Program-made: the position numbers and the translations under genes | The notes under the pieces: model-generated | What the model was told of the DNA's origin: nothing | Database searches by the model: none | Seen by the model: only the letters and a program-made list of their open reading frames with translations | NCBI GenBank assembly: GCA_903929925.1 | Contig: CAIYWO010000040.1 | Location: 1-8,803, forward strand | Source of the DNA: an uncultured beta proteobacterium | GTDB taxonomy: Bacteria > Pseudomonadota > Gammaproteobacteria > Burkholderiales > Burkholderiaceae_B | DNA length: 8,803 nucleotides | Reading direction: 5' to 3' | Shown here: positions 1 to 6,584 of the stretch, in pieces | How the letters are laid out: each line of letters opens with the position of its first letter | Position numbering within the stretch: the first letter of the stretch is position 1

Positions 1-7
1 CACACTC

Positions 8-13
8 TATAAT
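8..13 (+). promoter_or_regulatory. Candidate -10 box (TATAAT) for yqeY
   Basis: A perfect TATAAT hexamer lies 37 bases before the chosen yqeY start codon, which would give a leader of about 30 bases. The matching -35 element would fall before the first base of the window, so only half of the promoter can be judged. A perfect hexamer can also arise by chance. If rpsU lies upstream, as it often does before yqeY, this could be an internal promoter. Confidence 0.4.
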
Positions 14-38
14 TGAGCCGTCTCCAGTCACTTTTTTC

Positions 39-41
39 GGA
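39..41 (+). promoter_or_regulatory. Weak Shine-Dalgarno (GGA) that decides the yqeY start
   Basis: GGA lies directly against the ATG at 42 but nine bases before the ATG at 51. Only the second start has a usable spacing, and it also gives the N-terminus expected for the family. Confidence 0.4.
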
Positions 42-50
42 ATGCACATC

Positions 51-506
51 ATGTCAGATCTAAAATTGCGCCTCGCGAATGCTGTAAAAGATGCCATGCG
101 CGCTAAAGCCTCTGAACGCCTCAGCACCTTGCGTTTTTTGCAAGCTGCGATCAAGCAACGCGAAATCGATGAACGCAAAGAATTAAGTGATGCAGAGGTT
201 GTCGCCATCATTGAAAAGCAAGTCAAGCAACGCAAGGAATCTATCGCTGCGTTCGAACAGGCAGGACGAACCGAAACCGCCGCACAAGAAACAGCTGAAA
301 TGGCTGTCTTAAAGGAATTCCTGCCCCGGGCAGCAAGTGAGGCTGACATTGCAGCAGCGATCGACGCCGCGCTCGCAGAGGTGCAAGCGCAGGGTGTGAC
401 TGGCGCGCCCGCTATGGGCAAGGTCATGGCTATTTTGAAACAAGCGCTCGCAGGACGCGCAGATATGTCTGCGCTTTCCGCTCAAGTCAAAGCAAAGCTC
501 AGTTAA
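51..506 (+). CDS. yqeY: GatB/YqeY domain-containing protein
   Basis: This 151-residue protein is the usual length for the stand-alone YqeY family, whose fold resembles the tail domain of the GatB subunit of the tRNA-dependent amidotransferase. Its own function is not established; a role linked to tRNA or translation is only suggested by the fold. The N-terminal half is helical and charged and carries the family pattern AMRAK..ERL..LR followed by AAIKQREIDER. The C-terminal part has the hallmark GAPAMGKVMAILKQALAGRADM, ending in VKAKLS. An ATG at 42 would add three residues, but the GGA at 39-41 and the typical MSDLK-like start favour 51. In many proteobacteria yqeY lies between rpsU and dnaG-rpoD. 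Here the next gene is a convergent thioesterase, so that arrangement is broken downstream. The identification is secure. Confidence 0.93.
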   Translation: MSDLKLRLANAVKDAMRAKASERLSTLRFLQAAIKQREIDERKELSDAEVVAIIEKQVKQRKESIAAFEQAGRTETAAQETAEMAVLKEFLPRAASEADIAAAIDAALAEVQAQGVTGAPAMGKVMAILKQALAGRADMSALSAQVKAKLS

Positions 507-513
507 CGCGTGG

Positions 514-527
514 AGGCGGCTACGCCT
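514..527. terminator. Small hairpin between convergent genes, doubtful terminator
   Basis: AGGCG and CGCCT form a five-base stem around a GCTA loop. It lies in the 13-base space after yqeY and runs into the last codons of the thioesterase gene. No run of T follows on either strand, so intrinsic termination would be weak. It is listed only because it is the sole structured element between these convergent genes. Confidence 0.2.
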
Positions 528-930
528 TCACTTTCAACACCTTAAACGCAGCGGAAGCTTTAGCTATCAACTTCCCGCTCGTATCCAGAATTTCGCCTTC
601 ACAAAAAGCAATCGAGGCGCCGCGTCTGATACAACGCGCCTCGATGGTGAGATCTGTCATGGCGGGCTCGATACAGCTCGTGTGCATATCAATCGTTGCC
701 ATCCCAATCCCTAACGGATCGTTCGCCCGACCGGCTGCACTCAGCGTGAAGTCAAGGATACTCATGAGTGCGCCGCCATGGATATGACCACGGCTATTTA
801 ACAACTCATTGCGCATACGCAGACGCGTAATCGCACGATCGTTCTCGCACAAGACCGGTTCAAGCTGCAGAAAATCAAGATAGGGAATCTCGAGTCCGAA
901 ATATTTTTTGGGGGTGATTGAAGATGACAC
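520..930 (-). CDS. PaaI-family hotdog-fold thioesterase
   Basis: The 136-residue protein is one hotdog domain of the PaaI/YbgC-like acyl-CoA thioesterase superfamily, which hydrolyses acyl- or aryl-CoA esters in the cytosol, usually as a tetramer. The signature is clear: Asn45, then GHIHGG at 48-53 and an Asp at 60 on the following helix, where the family places residues that polarise the thioester. The rest alternates beta strands in the expected order, with the motif ATIDMHTSCIEPA near 83-95. The start is a GTG at 930. No strong Shine-Dalgarno sequence precedes it, and no better in-frame start lies upstream, so expression may be low or the start imprecise. The gene is 56 bases downstream of the lipoprotein gene on the same strand and may share its transcript. 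The substrate cannot be read from the sequence; thioester hydrolysis in fatty-acid or aromatic degradation is the usual role. Confidence 0.85.
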   Translation of the reverse strand: MSSSITPKKYFGLEIPYLDFLQLEPVLCENDRAITRLRMRNELLNSRGHIHGGALMSILDFTLSAAGRANDPLGIGMATIDMHTSCIEPAMTDLTIEARCIRRGASIAFCEGEILDTSGKLIAKASAAFKVLKVKA

Positions 931-986
931 AGTTGCTCTACGATAAAAAACGGTCTGACTAAATAAATTAACGAGATGTCGCGAAA

Positions 987-1400
987 TTAGCGAGGCGTCG
1001 CACGCGGCATGTAACTTGAGCAGGTAGGCACACCAAATTGCATCACCTCATGTAACGCGGAAAGTGATGCGCGGTTCCACATATTCATGCCCATGACCAT
1101 TGCGACGACCTCAGTATTACGCTCCCCCAGAGCGCGTATATCTACCTGTGCATACGGTGTCGAACCTAGAATTCCGGTTACCCAAACGCGCGCCGTTCCA
1201 CTCGCTTGATCAATCGAGGACTTGACGGGAAACTCTCCATCAGCGCTCCAGCATTCTTTGGCTTGTGCCTGCGCGCGTGCGAAGACCTCCTGAAAGGACA
1301 CAGGGACCGTAAAGCTATCTTTAGGCGAGCTTGACGCATCTATCCCTAAACAACCGCTCAACACAATGGGGCCAATCAGAGTGAGCCAGTGTCGTTTCAT
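987..1400 (-). CDS. Small putative outer-membrane lipoprotein, function unknown
   Basis: The 137-residue product starts with a lipoprotein signal peptide: MKRH, a hydrophobic stretch at about 5-15, and the lipobox LSGC with the lipidated cysteine at 17. There is no Asp just after that cysteine, so the Lol rule predicts sorting to the outer membrane. The mature part is about 120 residues, of mixed alpha/beta character, with a strand-rich middle (TARVWVTGILGSTPYAQVDIRAL) that recalls small periplasmic domains of the BON or similar type, although I do not recognise a family. Cys50 (KECW) and Cys127 (VPTC) could form a disulfide in the periplasm. The start is well supported: AAGGA lies seven bases before the ATG. 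The thioesterase gene follows on the same strand, but nothing links the two in function. Lipoprotein status is confident; the role is unknown. Confidence 0.8.
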   Translation of the reverse strand: MKRHWLTLIGPIVLSGCLGIDASSSPKDSFTVPVSFQEVFARAQAQAKECWSADGEFPVKSSIDQASGTARVWVTGILGSTPYAQVDIRALGERNTEVVAMVMGMNMWNRASLSALHEVMQFGVPTCSSYMPRATPR

Positions 1401-1480
1401 CTTGAGTTCCTTGGCGCTGCCCAGCAGCCGTTAAAGGTTGCATAATACGCTGAGAATTTTAACTATATTTGTGGCGCACC
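1401..1480. promoter_or_regulatory. Divergent intergenic region with promoter candidates
   Basis: These 80 bases separate the lipoprotein gene from the DUF423 gene, so they must serve both directions unless a promoter lies inside a gene. Toward the lipoprotein gene a TATTAT hexamer (1442-1447, minus strand) gives a leader of about 35 bases, but no good -35 is seen. Toward the DUF423 gene there is TATATT at 1464-1469, with a distant TTGCAT at 1438-1443 at a spacing of 20 bases, longer than ideal. The presence of promoters is inferred from gene layout more than from motif quality. Confidence 0.3.
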
Positions 1481-1852
1481 ATGACCAACCTCATTCCGAC
1501 ACCCCGCTTCTGGCGCTTGGTCGCGGCCGCGCTCGGTCTAACTGCGGTCGCCTTAGCCGCCGTAGCAGCCCATGCGATCGCAGACCCCAAGGCTGCACTG
1601 TCTGTAGAGCGTGCCGCAATCATGCAACTCATCCACGCGGTCTTGCTCCTGTATGTCGCGGGCTTGACTGGCGTATTTTCTAGCCTCGCACGGTGGTCAA
1701 CCCTGATCGGACTCACGCTGTTTTGTGGCGGAATCTACGCAAAATACCTACTAGGGTTGGCCTCCGCCGGCAGCGTAGCGCCTATTGGCGGGATGGCCAT
1801 GATGCTTGGTTGGCTGCTACTCGGGCTATCGAGCCTCACCAAGGACAACTGA
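1481..1852 (+). CDS. DUF423 family small integral membrane protein
   Basis: The 123-residue protein has four hydrophobic segments, at about 11-33, 45-68, 73-92 and 98-118, and almost no soluble part, so it sits in the inner membrane. The pattern matches the DUF423 (YgdD-like) family: an AAHAI turn after helix 1, MQLIHAVLLLYVAGL in helix 2, a Gly-rich GGIYAKYLLG in helix 3, and APIGGMAMMLGWLLL in helix 4. The family has no established function. An in-frame TTG at 1469 would add four residues (MWRT), but the ATG at 1481 gives a more natural N-terminus. Neither start has a strong Shine-Dalgarno sequence. The gene stands alone: the lipoprotein gene diverges upstream and 84 bases separate it from the thiolase gene. 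Confidence 0.8.
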   Translation: MTNLIPTPRFWRLVAAALGLTAVALAAVAAHAIADPKAALSVERAAIMQLIHAVLLLYVAGLTGVFSSLARWSTLIGLTLFCGGIYAKYLLGLASAGSVAPIGGMAMMLGWLLLGLSSLTKDN

Positions 1853-1936
1853 GGTCAAAGCCTTACCCTTAAAACAAGTCCATACAACAGTGGTACAAAG
1901 CTATTTCACAATTTTTTAACTACCAAAATATCGCAT

Positions 1937-3106
1937 ATGAGCATACGAGACAAAGCCTATATCGTTGGCGCCTACGAGCATCCGACACGTAAAGCACCGG
2001 ACAAATCCGTTGCACAACTACATGCAGAGTCTGCGCGTGGCGCACTAGAGGACGCAGGGCTGACCCTGAACGACATCGATGGCTACTTCTGCGCCGGAGA
2101 CGCGCCAGGGCTAGGCATGCTCAACATGGCAGACTACATGGGACTCACCAAGCTGCGCCATGTCGACTCCACCGAAACCGGTGGCTGCTCATACCTCATC
2201 CACGTATCGCATGCAGCTCAGGCAATCGCAGCGGGCAAATGTGATGTCGCACTTGTGACGCTCGCAGGCCGTCCACGCTCGGCTGGCTCCTCTGGCCTTC
2301 AACCCCGCAATTGGGGCTCGGATCTGCCAGATGTTCCGTTCGAAGCTCCTTTTGGCTCAGTGACTGTCAACAGCTACGCAATGGTTGCTGCGCGTCACAT
2401 GTACGAGTTCGGTACGACGGCAGAGCAGCTCGCTTGGGTCAAGGTTGCGGCCTCGCATCACGCACAACACAACCCACACGCAATGCTGCGCGATGTGGTG
2501 ACGGTAGAAGATGTTGTGAATTCACCACTTGTATCGACACCTCTGCACCGCCTGGATTGCTGTGTCGTCAGCGATGGCGGTGGTGCTCTGATTGTGGCAC
2601 GCCCTGAGATTGCAAAATCTCTCAAGCGACCACTGGTCAAACTGCTAGGTGCGGGCGAGGCAGTGAAAGGTCAACTTGGTGGACATGTAGACCTCACCTA
2701 CTCAGCAGCGCGTTTTTCTGGTGCAGCAGCCTTTAAAGAAGCAGGTGTGACGCAGCAGGATATTAAATATGCTTCGATCTACGATAGCTTCACGATCACT
2801 GTGATCATGCAGCTTGAAGATCTAGGCTTCTGCAAGAAAGGCGAAGGCGGTAAGTTCGTTGCAGACGGCAACTTAATATCCGGTGTCGGCAAACTACCCT
2901 TCAATACAGACGGTGGCGGCCTGTGTAACAACCACCCAGCAAACCGCGGCGGCATCACCAAAGTGATTGAAGCTGTACGTCAGTTGCGTGGCGAAGCACA
3001 CCCCGCTGTGCAAGTTAAAAACTGTGACATCGCCCTCGCCCACGGCACAGGTGGTTTCCTTGGTTCGCGCCACGGTAGCGCAACCCTGATCATGGAGCGT
3101 AACTAA
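1937..3106 (+). CDS. SCP-x-like thiolase family protein (acyl-CoA acyltransferase or retro-aldolase)
   Basis: At 389 residues this has the length of a single-chain thiolase of the SCP-x/lipid-transfer branch, soluble and CoA-dependent. The N-terminal half starts IVGAYEHPTRKAPDKSV. Cys84 in TGGCSYLIHVSHAAQAIAAG sits where thiolases carry the acylated nucleophile. CCVVSDGGGALIV (208-220) ends the first core domain. In the second half, YDSF at 282-285 replaces the classical HDCF motif, NTDGGGLCNNHPANRGG (323-339) replaces the GHPxGxxG loop with His333 retained, and AHGTGG (368-373) lies where classical thiolases keep their second catalytic Cys. Such changes are known in thiolase-fold enzymes that pair with DUF35 proteins, including retro-aldolases of steroid side-chain breakdown. 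Ordinary beta-ketothiolase activity is therefore doubtful and the substrate unknown. No Shine-Dalgarno sequence is visible before the ATG. The DUF35 partner follows two bases after the stop. Confidence 0.85.
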   Translation: MSIRDKAYIVGAYEHPTRKAPDKSVAQLHAESARGALEDAGLTLNDIDGYFCAGDAPGLGMLNMADYMGLTKLRHVDSTETGGCSYLIHVSHAAQAIAAGKCDVALVTLAGRPRSAGSSGLQPRNWGSDLPDVPFEAPFGSVTVNSYAMVAARHMYEFGTTAEQLAWVKVAASHHAQHNPHAMLRDVVTVEDVVNSPLVSTPLHRLDCCVVSDGGGALIVARPEIAKSLKRPLVKLLGAGEAVKGQLGGHVDLTYSAARFSGAAAFKEAGVTQQDIKYASIYDSFTITVIMQLEDLGFCKKGEGGKFVADGNLISGVGKLPFNTDGGGLCNNHPANRGGITKVIEAVRQLRGEAHPAVQVKNCDIALAHGTGGFLGSRHGSATLIMERN

Positions 3107-3108
3107 TC

Positions 3109-3510
3109 ATGACGATGATGTATCAACCCAACCCAATTCCCGCGCCGGCGCAAGAAAAAGGCAATGAGCCTTTTTGGGATGCCGCTAAATTAGGGAAATT
3201 TTTAATCAAAAAATGCAAGTCCTGTGGCCAAACCCACTGGTATCCGCGTGAGCTCTGCCCCTTTTGTATGAGCGATACAGAATGGATTGAAGCCTCTGGC
3301 AAAGGCACGATCTATTCGTTGAGTGTCATGCAGCGTGGCAACCCCAATCCTTATTGCATTGCGTATGTTTCGCTCGACGAGGGCGTGACGATGATGACGC
3401 AGATCGTAGACTGCGACTTAGAAGCATTAAAAATTGGCCAGAAAGTAAAGCTTGTTTTCAAACCAACTGAAGGCGACGGCCCACCCGTACCGATGTTCAC
3501 ACCGGTATAA
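3109..3510 (+). CDS. Zinc-ribbon / OB-fold (DUF35) protein, partner of the thiolase
   Basis: The 133-residue protein has the standard two-part DUF35 layout. A helical lead (EPFWDAAKLGKF, about 20-31) precedes a rubredoxin-like zinc ribbon with Cys36, Cys39, Cys50 and Cys53 as two CxxC knuckles. An OB-fold of about 65 residues follows (GKGTIYSLSV through KVKLVFKP). In characterised systems, such as the archaeal thiolase-HMG-CoA synthase complex and the steroid aldolases, DUF35 proteins bind the thiolase-fold partner and help hold or channel acyl-CoA. Encoded two bases after the thiolase gene, this one very likely forms a complex with it. The ATG at 3109 is the first of three close in-frame ATGs (3109, 3115, 3118). 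GGAG at 3094-3097 lies 11 bases before the first, so the exact start is open by three residues. The gene ends 16 bases before a strong terminator. Confidence 0.9.
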   Translation: MTMMYQPNPIPAPAQEKGNEPFWDAAKLGKFLIKKCKSCGQTHWYPRELCPFCMSDTEWIEASGKGTIYSLSVMQRGNPNPYCIAYVSLDEGVTMMTQIVDCDLEALKIGQKVKLVFKPTEGDGPPVPMFTPV

Positions 3511-3526
3511 GTTTTACGTTAAAAAG

Positions 3527-3561
3527 AAACCGTGCTCATCTATTTTGAGCACGGTTTTTTT
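3527..3561. terminator. Strong intrinsic terminator, probably bidirectional
   Basis: A perfect 12-base inverted repeat (3527-3538 and 3546-3557) with the core ACCGTGCTCA/TGAGCACGGT closes a seven-base loop. On the plus strand it runs into seven Ts (3555-3561), ending the thiolase-DUF35 unit. On the minus strand the stem is followed by TTTCTTTTT, so it can also stop the converging operon whose last gene ends at 3569. Confidence 0.92.
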
Positions 3562-3568
3562 ATGGCGA

Positions 3569-4843
3569 CTACTTCAAGGCCTCGTTGATGATCTCATCGA
3601 AGTAATCAAGGTTTGCTTTGATATCAAAGCTCTTGCCATTTGCCTTAATCGAACCACCAGCGAGCTCAAAGCCTGCACGTAGCCCTTCTTTGGTTGGTAC
3701 AACCAAGCCAAACATCATTGCCATTGTGCGCTGCTTGTTATCTAGGACCCGCCCTTTGGCTTCGATTTGGCCGCTAGCGCGCACCGAATCGACCATTGAA
3801 AACTTCGCCGCAGCAGGACCTTTGGCAGGCAGAACCTCTAGCTTTAACGCACCCTGAACCGAGCCGCCCTCTGTGTTTGCAGAGATTGAGGGAATACCCA
3901 ACGAAAAGCCATCGTTCACTAAAGCACGCAGTGCTTGCTTCACGCGCGACTGCTCGTCAGCCGTCAGCATGCGGAAATCATTTGAGTCATGGCCAACAGC
4001 AGACAAGGCCGCGACACTGGCGCTATTCATTCCGTTGGCTGAAAACTCAAGGGAGACATCGCGCAGCTTTTGACCAGAGATATCAAGTGATGCGATTTTT
4101 GGGGTAATGGACAAGTTCACGCGGTTGTCCTTCTCTGTTGTCGTACTGCTCAACACAAAATTCTCTGCCGTGAAGGCTTTAGTACTGATTTTTCCGACTG
4201 AGAGTGATCCAGAGCCAATGCCCTTGAGTCTGTCAGTGACATCCGACGTCACGCTAACACCATGTATATCAAGGATGTATTCAGTCGTGCGCATCGAAAG
4301 GCGATCGACTTTAAAATCGAGAACAAGCGACTTCGCACCCCACGCGACATGTCCAGCTAAAGGACTTAAATCGAACGAGTCTTTGCCTTGCCTGACTGCA
4401 AGCTTGGGCAAACTAAAGCTCGACCGAGCTACACCACCGTAGCCTAGTTTGCCATGGCCGTGCAAATCAACCTCTTGCCCAAAGAAATCTTTTAACGCCT
4501 GTGCACGGGGCCCTGCGGGTTTGATATGCCAGTCAAAGCGCATCGCAGATTGCGGCAAAAGCAGATTGGATACTTTGTAAGTCGCCTGAGCAGTGTAAAG
4601 TGGGCCGCCGTCCTTCGCCTCAGCACTGAGATCAGCAAATTGCAAATCAAACGATCCTGTCGCTGAGAGTAAAGATTGGTCGTGCTTCACATTCACGATG
4701 CGTAAGGCAGCACCTGGCTTATTACGCTCGGTGATGGTGGCAACAAATTTTTCTGTACTACGCCCGACATAAATACTAGCGCCTAGCCAAACAGCCAGAA
4801 GCACTAGGATCAAACCGCCGACTGCTGCAAAAAGCTTTTTCAT
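3569..4843 (-). CDS. YdgA-like DUF945 family protein, membrane-anchored periplasmic
   Basis: The 424-residue protein begins with MKK and a single hydrophobic segment (about 4-26), then a long soluble part, which suggests an N-terminal inner-membrane anchor with the body in the periplasm. It matches the DUF945/YdgA family in its N-terminal anchor followed by an IYVGRSTEKF-type stretch, its repeated beta-rich segments, and the C-terminal block KANGKSFDIKANLDYFDEIINEAL. The E. coli homologue is about 500 residues, so this is a shorter version. The family has no firm biochemical role. AGGA lies eight bases before the ATG, supporting the start. It is 35 bases downstream of proC on the same strand and is the last gene before the shared terminator, so co-transcription with proC is likely. 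Family membership is fairly sure; function is unknown. Confidence 0.8.
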   Translation of the reverse strand: MKKLFAAVGGLILVLLAVWLGASIYVGRSTEKFVATITERNKPGAALRIVNVKHDQSLLSATGSFDLQFADLSAEAKDGGPLYTAQATYKVSNLLLPQSAMRFDWHIKPAGPRAQALKDFFGQEVDLHGHGKLGYGGVARSSFSLPKLAVRQGKDSFDLSPLAGHVAWGAKSLVLDFKVDRLSMRTTEYILDIHGVSVTSDVTDRLKGIGSGSLSVGKISTKAFTAENFVLSSTTTEKDNRVNLSITPKIASLDISGQKLRDVSLEFSANGMNSASVAALSAVGHDSNDFRMLTADEQSRVKQALRALVNDGFSLGIPSISANTEGGSVQGALKLEVLPAKGPAAAKFSMVDSVRASGQIEAKGRVLDNKQRTMAMMFGLVVPTKEGLRAGFELAGGSIKANGKSFDIKANLDYFDEIINEALK

Positions 4844-4878
4844 TAGGTCATTCCTGTTAACAATATTCAGTACGAGAA

Positions 4879-5712
4879 TTACTTTCCAAACTCAATCGAT
4901 AACTCGGCAGCACGGCGATCGGCTGCCGCCATGGCTTGCACGACTGCCTGACCGAAGCTCTGCTGCGCAAAGACATCGAGTGCAGCTGCTGTGGTTCCAC
5001 CCTTTGAGGTCACCCGCTCGCGCAGCACCGAGGGCGACTCGGTGGACTGCTGTGCGAGCTTGGTCGCACCGGCAAGGGTCGATAATGCCAAGTCCCTTGC
5101 CTGCGACTCAGACAAGCCCAGTGCAAGACCGCCCTTGATGAGCGATTCAAGAAAAAGGAATACATAGGCAGGGCCACTGCCAGACAGTGCGGTGACGGCA
5201 TCGATCGCACGATCGCCATCCACCCAAACTACCTCTCCCACGGTCGAGAGTAAAGCCGTCGCTTTGTCTCGGTCAGCGGCGTTGGTGGTTGTGGGCGCAC
5301 TCATCCCTGTCACACCTGCACCAACCAGCGCTGGCGTATTCGGCATACACCGTACGATATTTGCAAAGGGTACAGTCTCATTACCGAGCCACTTACCAAG
5401 AGATTCGATCGAAATCCCAGCTGCAATACTAATCACCAGTGTGTCTGGCTTTAGCCAAGGGCGGCATTGCATGACGACCTCACGCATCTGCTGAGGCTTC
5501 ACGGCAAAAATCCAAACCTGTCGCTCACCAAGCAGTTGGTCTGGCGCCCCGCTCACGCTCACCGAGCGGGCACGCCACTGCGCTTGCAACGCATCAACAA
5601 CCTCAACTACATGAACCTGCTCGGCAGGACAGCCCTGGGCCAGCATGCCAGAGACCAAAGCATTCGCCATGTTGCCACCACCAATGAATGCCACTGAAGG
5701 AAACGTTGCCAT
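4879..5712 (-). CDS. proC: Pyrroline-5-carboxylate reductase
   Basis: ProC reduces delta-1-pyrroline-5-carboxylate to L-proline with NAD(P)H, the last step of proline synthesis, in the cytosol. At 277 residues it fits the family. The N-terminal Rossmann fold shows IGGGNMA (10-16) for cofactor binding, VKPQ at 71-74, and MPNTPALVGAG from 123. The C-terminal dimerisation domain holds ALSGSGPAY (175-183) and the family signature LRERVTSKGGTTAAAL around 230-244, which binds the substrate. An open frame continues to 5781, overlapping ubiA, but that extension is not ProC-like. The ATG at 5712 has GGA six bases upstream and gives the usual MATFPSVAFIGGGNM start. A second ATG two codons earlier (5718) would have the GGA directly against it. 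ubiA ends 14 bases upstream on the same strand. Confidence 0.96.
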   Translation of the reverse strand: MATFPSVAFIGGGNMANALVSGMLAQGCPAEQVHVVEVVDALQAQWRARSVSVSGAPDQLLGERQVWIFAVKPQQMREVVMQCRPWLKPDTLVISIAAGISIESLGKWLGNETVPFANIVRCMPNTPALVGAGVTGMSAPTTTNAADRDKATALLSTVGEVVWVDGDRAIDAVTALSGSGPAYVFLFLESLIKGGLALGLSESQARDLALSTLAGATKLAQQSTESPSVLRERVTSKGGTTAAALDVFAQQSFGQAVVQAMAAADRRAAELSIEFGK

Positions 5713-5718
5713 CTTCAT

Positions 5719-5721
5719 TCC
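5719..5721 (-). promoter_or_regulatory. Shine-Dalgarno GGA that fixes the proC start
   Basis: On the minus strand TCTGGA is followed by ATGAAG and then the chosen ATG. The six-base spacing suits the inner ATG (5712) and not the outer one (5718), which the motif touches. Confidence 0.45.
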
Positions 5722-5726
5722 AGAAA

Positions 5727-6584
5727 TCAATAAATTAAAAGCTGTAACCCAATGCCGCCAAACACGGCAGCCCCCAACCACGTATTGTGCAAAAAGGCCT
5801 TAAAACACGCTTGCCGTTCACGGCTGCGAATCCAATAGACATGCATGACCGCAATCCCTAATCCTGCCAGAAGGCCACAGTAATACGGCCAGTCATAGGC
5901 AAGCAAGTACCCAACAACGCCTAATAAGCTAAGTGCCAGGACGTAAAACAATGCGACGAACGCCACATCATATCGACCGAAGGTAATCGCAGAGGTCTTA
6001 AGCCCGAGGCGAATATCATCATTGCGGTCAACCATCGCATATTCCGTATCATACGCAATCGCCCAGCAGACGTTAGCTAGCAGCATCACCCAAGCAACCA
6101 TAGGAATCTGGCCTTGTATCGCGGCAAACGACATCGGAATACCGAAACCGAACGCAATTCCCAAATATGCCTGTGGAATAGCGAAAAACCGTTTAAAGAG
6201 CGGGTACGTCACCGCAAGTATCGCTGCGACAAAAGCCAACAGAATCGTCAATCGGTTTAAAAGCAATACGAGCGCGAAACTGACCAGTCCTAAGACTGCC
6301 GCAACATACAGGGCTTCTCGCGGCTGAATCAAACCAGCAGTCAAGACACGATTCTCGGTGCGTGCCACATGCCGGTCTACGTCGCGGTCGAAATAATCAT
6401 TCATTGCGCAACCGGCAGAGCGCATCAAAAATGTTCCAAATACAAAAACGCACAGTACGACCGGCTCCGGAAATCCGTTGGCTGCGATGAAGAGCCCCCA
6501 TAACGTCGGCCATAACAGCAGCAAGGTACCGATGGGCTTATCGATCCGTACGAGCTTTGCATAGAGAGCAAGTCGTTCAATCAC
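5727..6584 (-). CDS. ubiA: 4-hydroxybenzoate polyprenyltransferase
   Basis: UbiA joins a polyprenyl chain to 4-hydroxybenzoate, the first membrane step of ubiquinone synthesis, in the inner membrane. The 285-residue product has about eight to nine hydrophobic helices. Both aspartate-rich motifs that hold Mg-diphosphate are present: NDYFDRDVD at 62-70 and DTEYAMVDRND from 179. LVRIDKPIGTLLLLWPTLWGL and the late ERQACFKAFLHN block are diagnostic. The frame is open to a GTG at 6629, but the extra 15 residues (CICLSPPVHG...) lie inside oxyR and do not resemble UbiA. The GTG at 6584 has GGAG 11 bases upstream and starts MIERLALYAKLVR, close to known enzymes. With that start the gene overlaps the end of oxyR by eight bases, suggesting translational coupling. 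Function is secure; the start is probable. Confidence 0.95.
   Translation of the reverse strand: MIERLALYAKLVRIDKPIGTLLLLWPTLWGLFIAANGFPEPVVLCVFVFGTFLMRSAGCAMNDYFDRDVDRHVARTENRVLTAGLIQPREALYVAAVLGLVSFALVLLLNRLTILLAFVAAILAVTYPLFKRFFAIPQAYLGIAFGFGIPMSFAAIQGQIPMVAWVMLLANVCWAIAYDTEYAMVDRNDDIRLGLKTSAITFGRYDVAFVALFYVLALSLLGVVGYLLAYDWPYYCGLLAGLGIAVMHVYWIRSRERQACFKAFLHNTWLGAAVFGGIGLQLLIY

Noticed and set aside
1469..1480. TTG start for the DUF423 gene
   Set aside because: It adds only MWRT, and the ATG at 1481 is a stronger start codon giving a typical N-terminus.
1891..1936. Promoter or operator before the thiolase gene (TTCACA at 1905-1910; TGGTA/TACCA repeat at 1891-1895 and 1921-1925)
   Set aside because: No hexamer near TATAAT lies at a good distance from TTCACA, and a five-base inverted repeat of this spacing is expected by chance in AT-rich DNA.
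3796..4442. Plus-strand open frames opposite the DUF945 gene
   Set aside because: They are compositional shadows: they show no family motif and lie wholly opposite a gene with a good ribosome site and recognisable domains.
5713..5781. N-terminal extension of ProC by 23 residues
   Set aside because: It overlaps the end of ubiA, is not ProC-like in sequence, and the ATG at 5712 has a properly spaced GGA and the normal family start.
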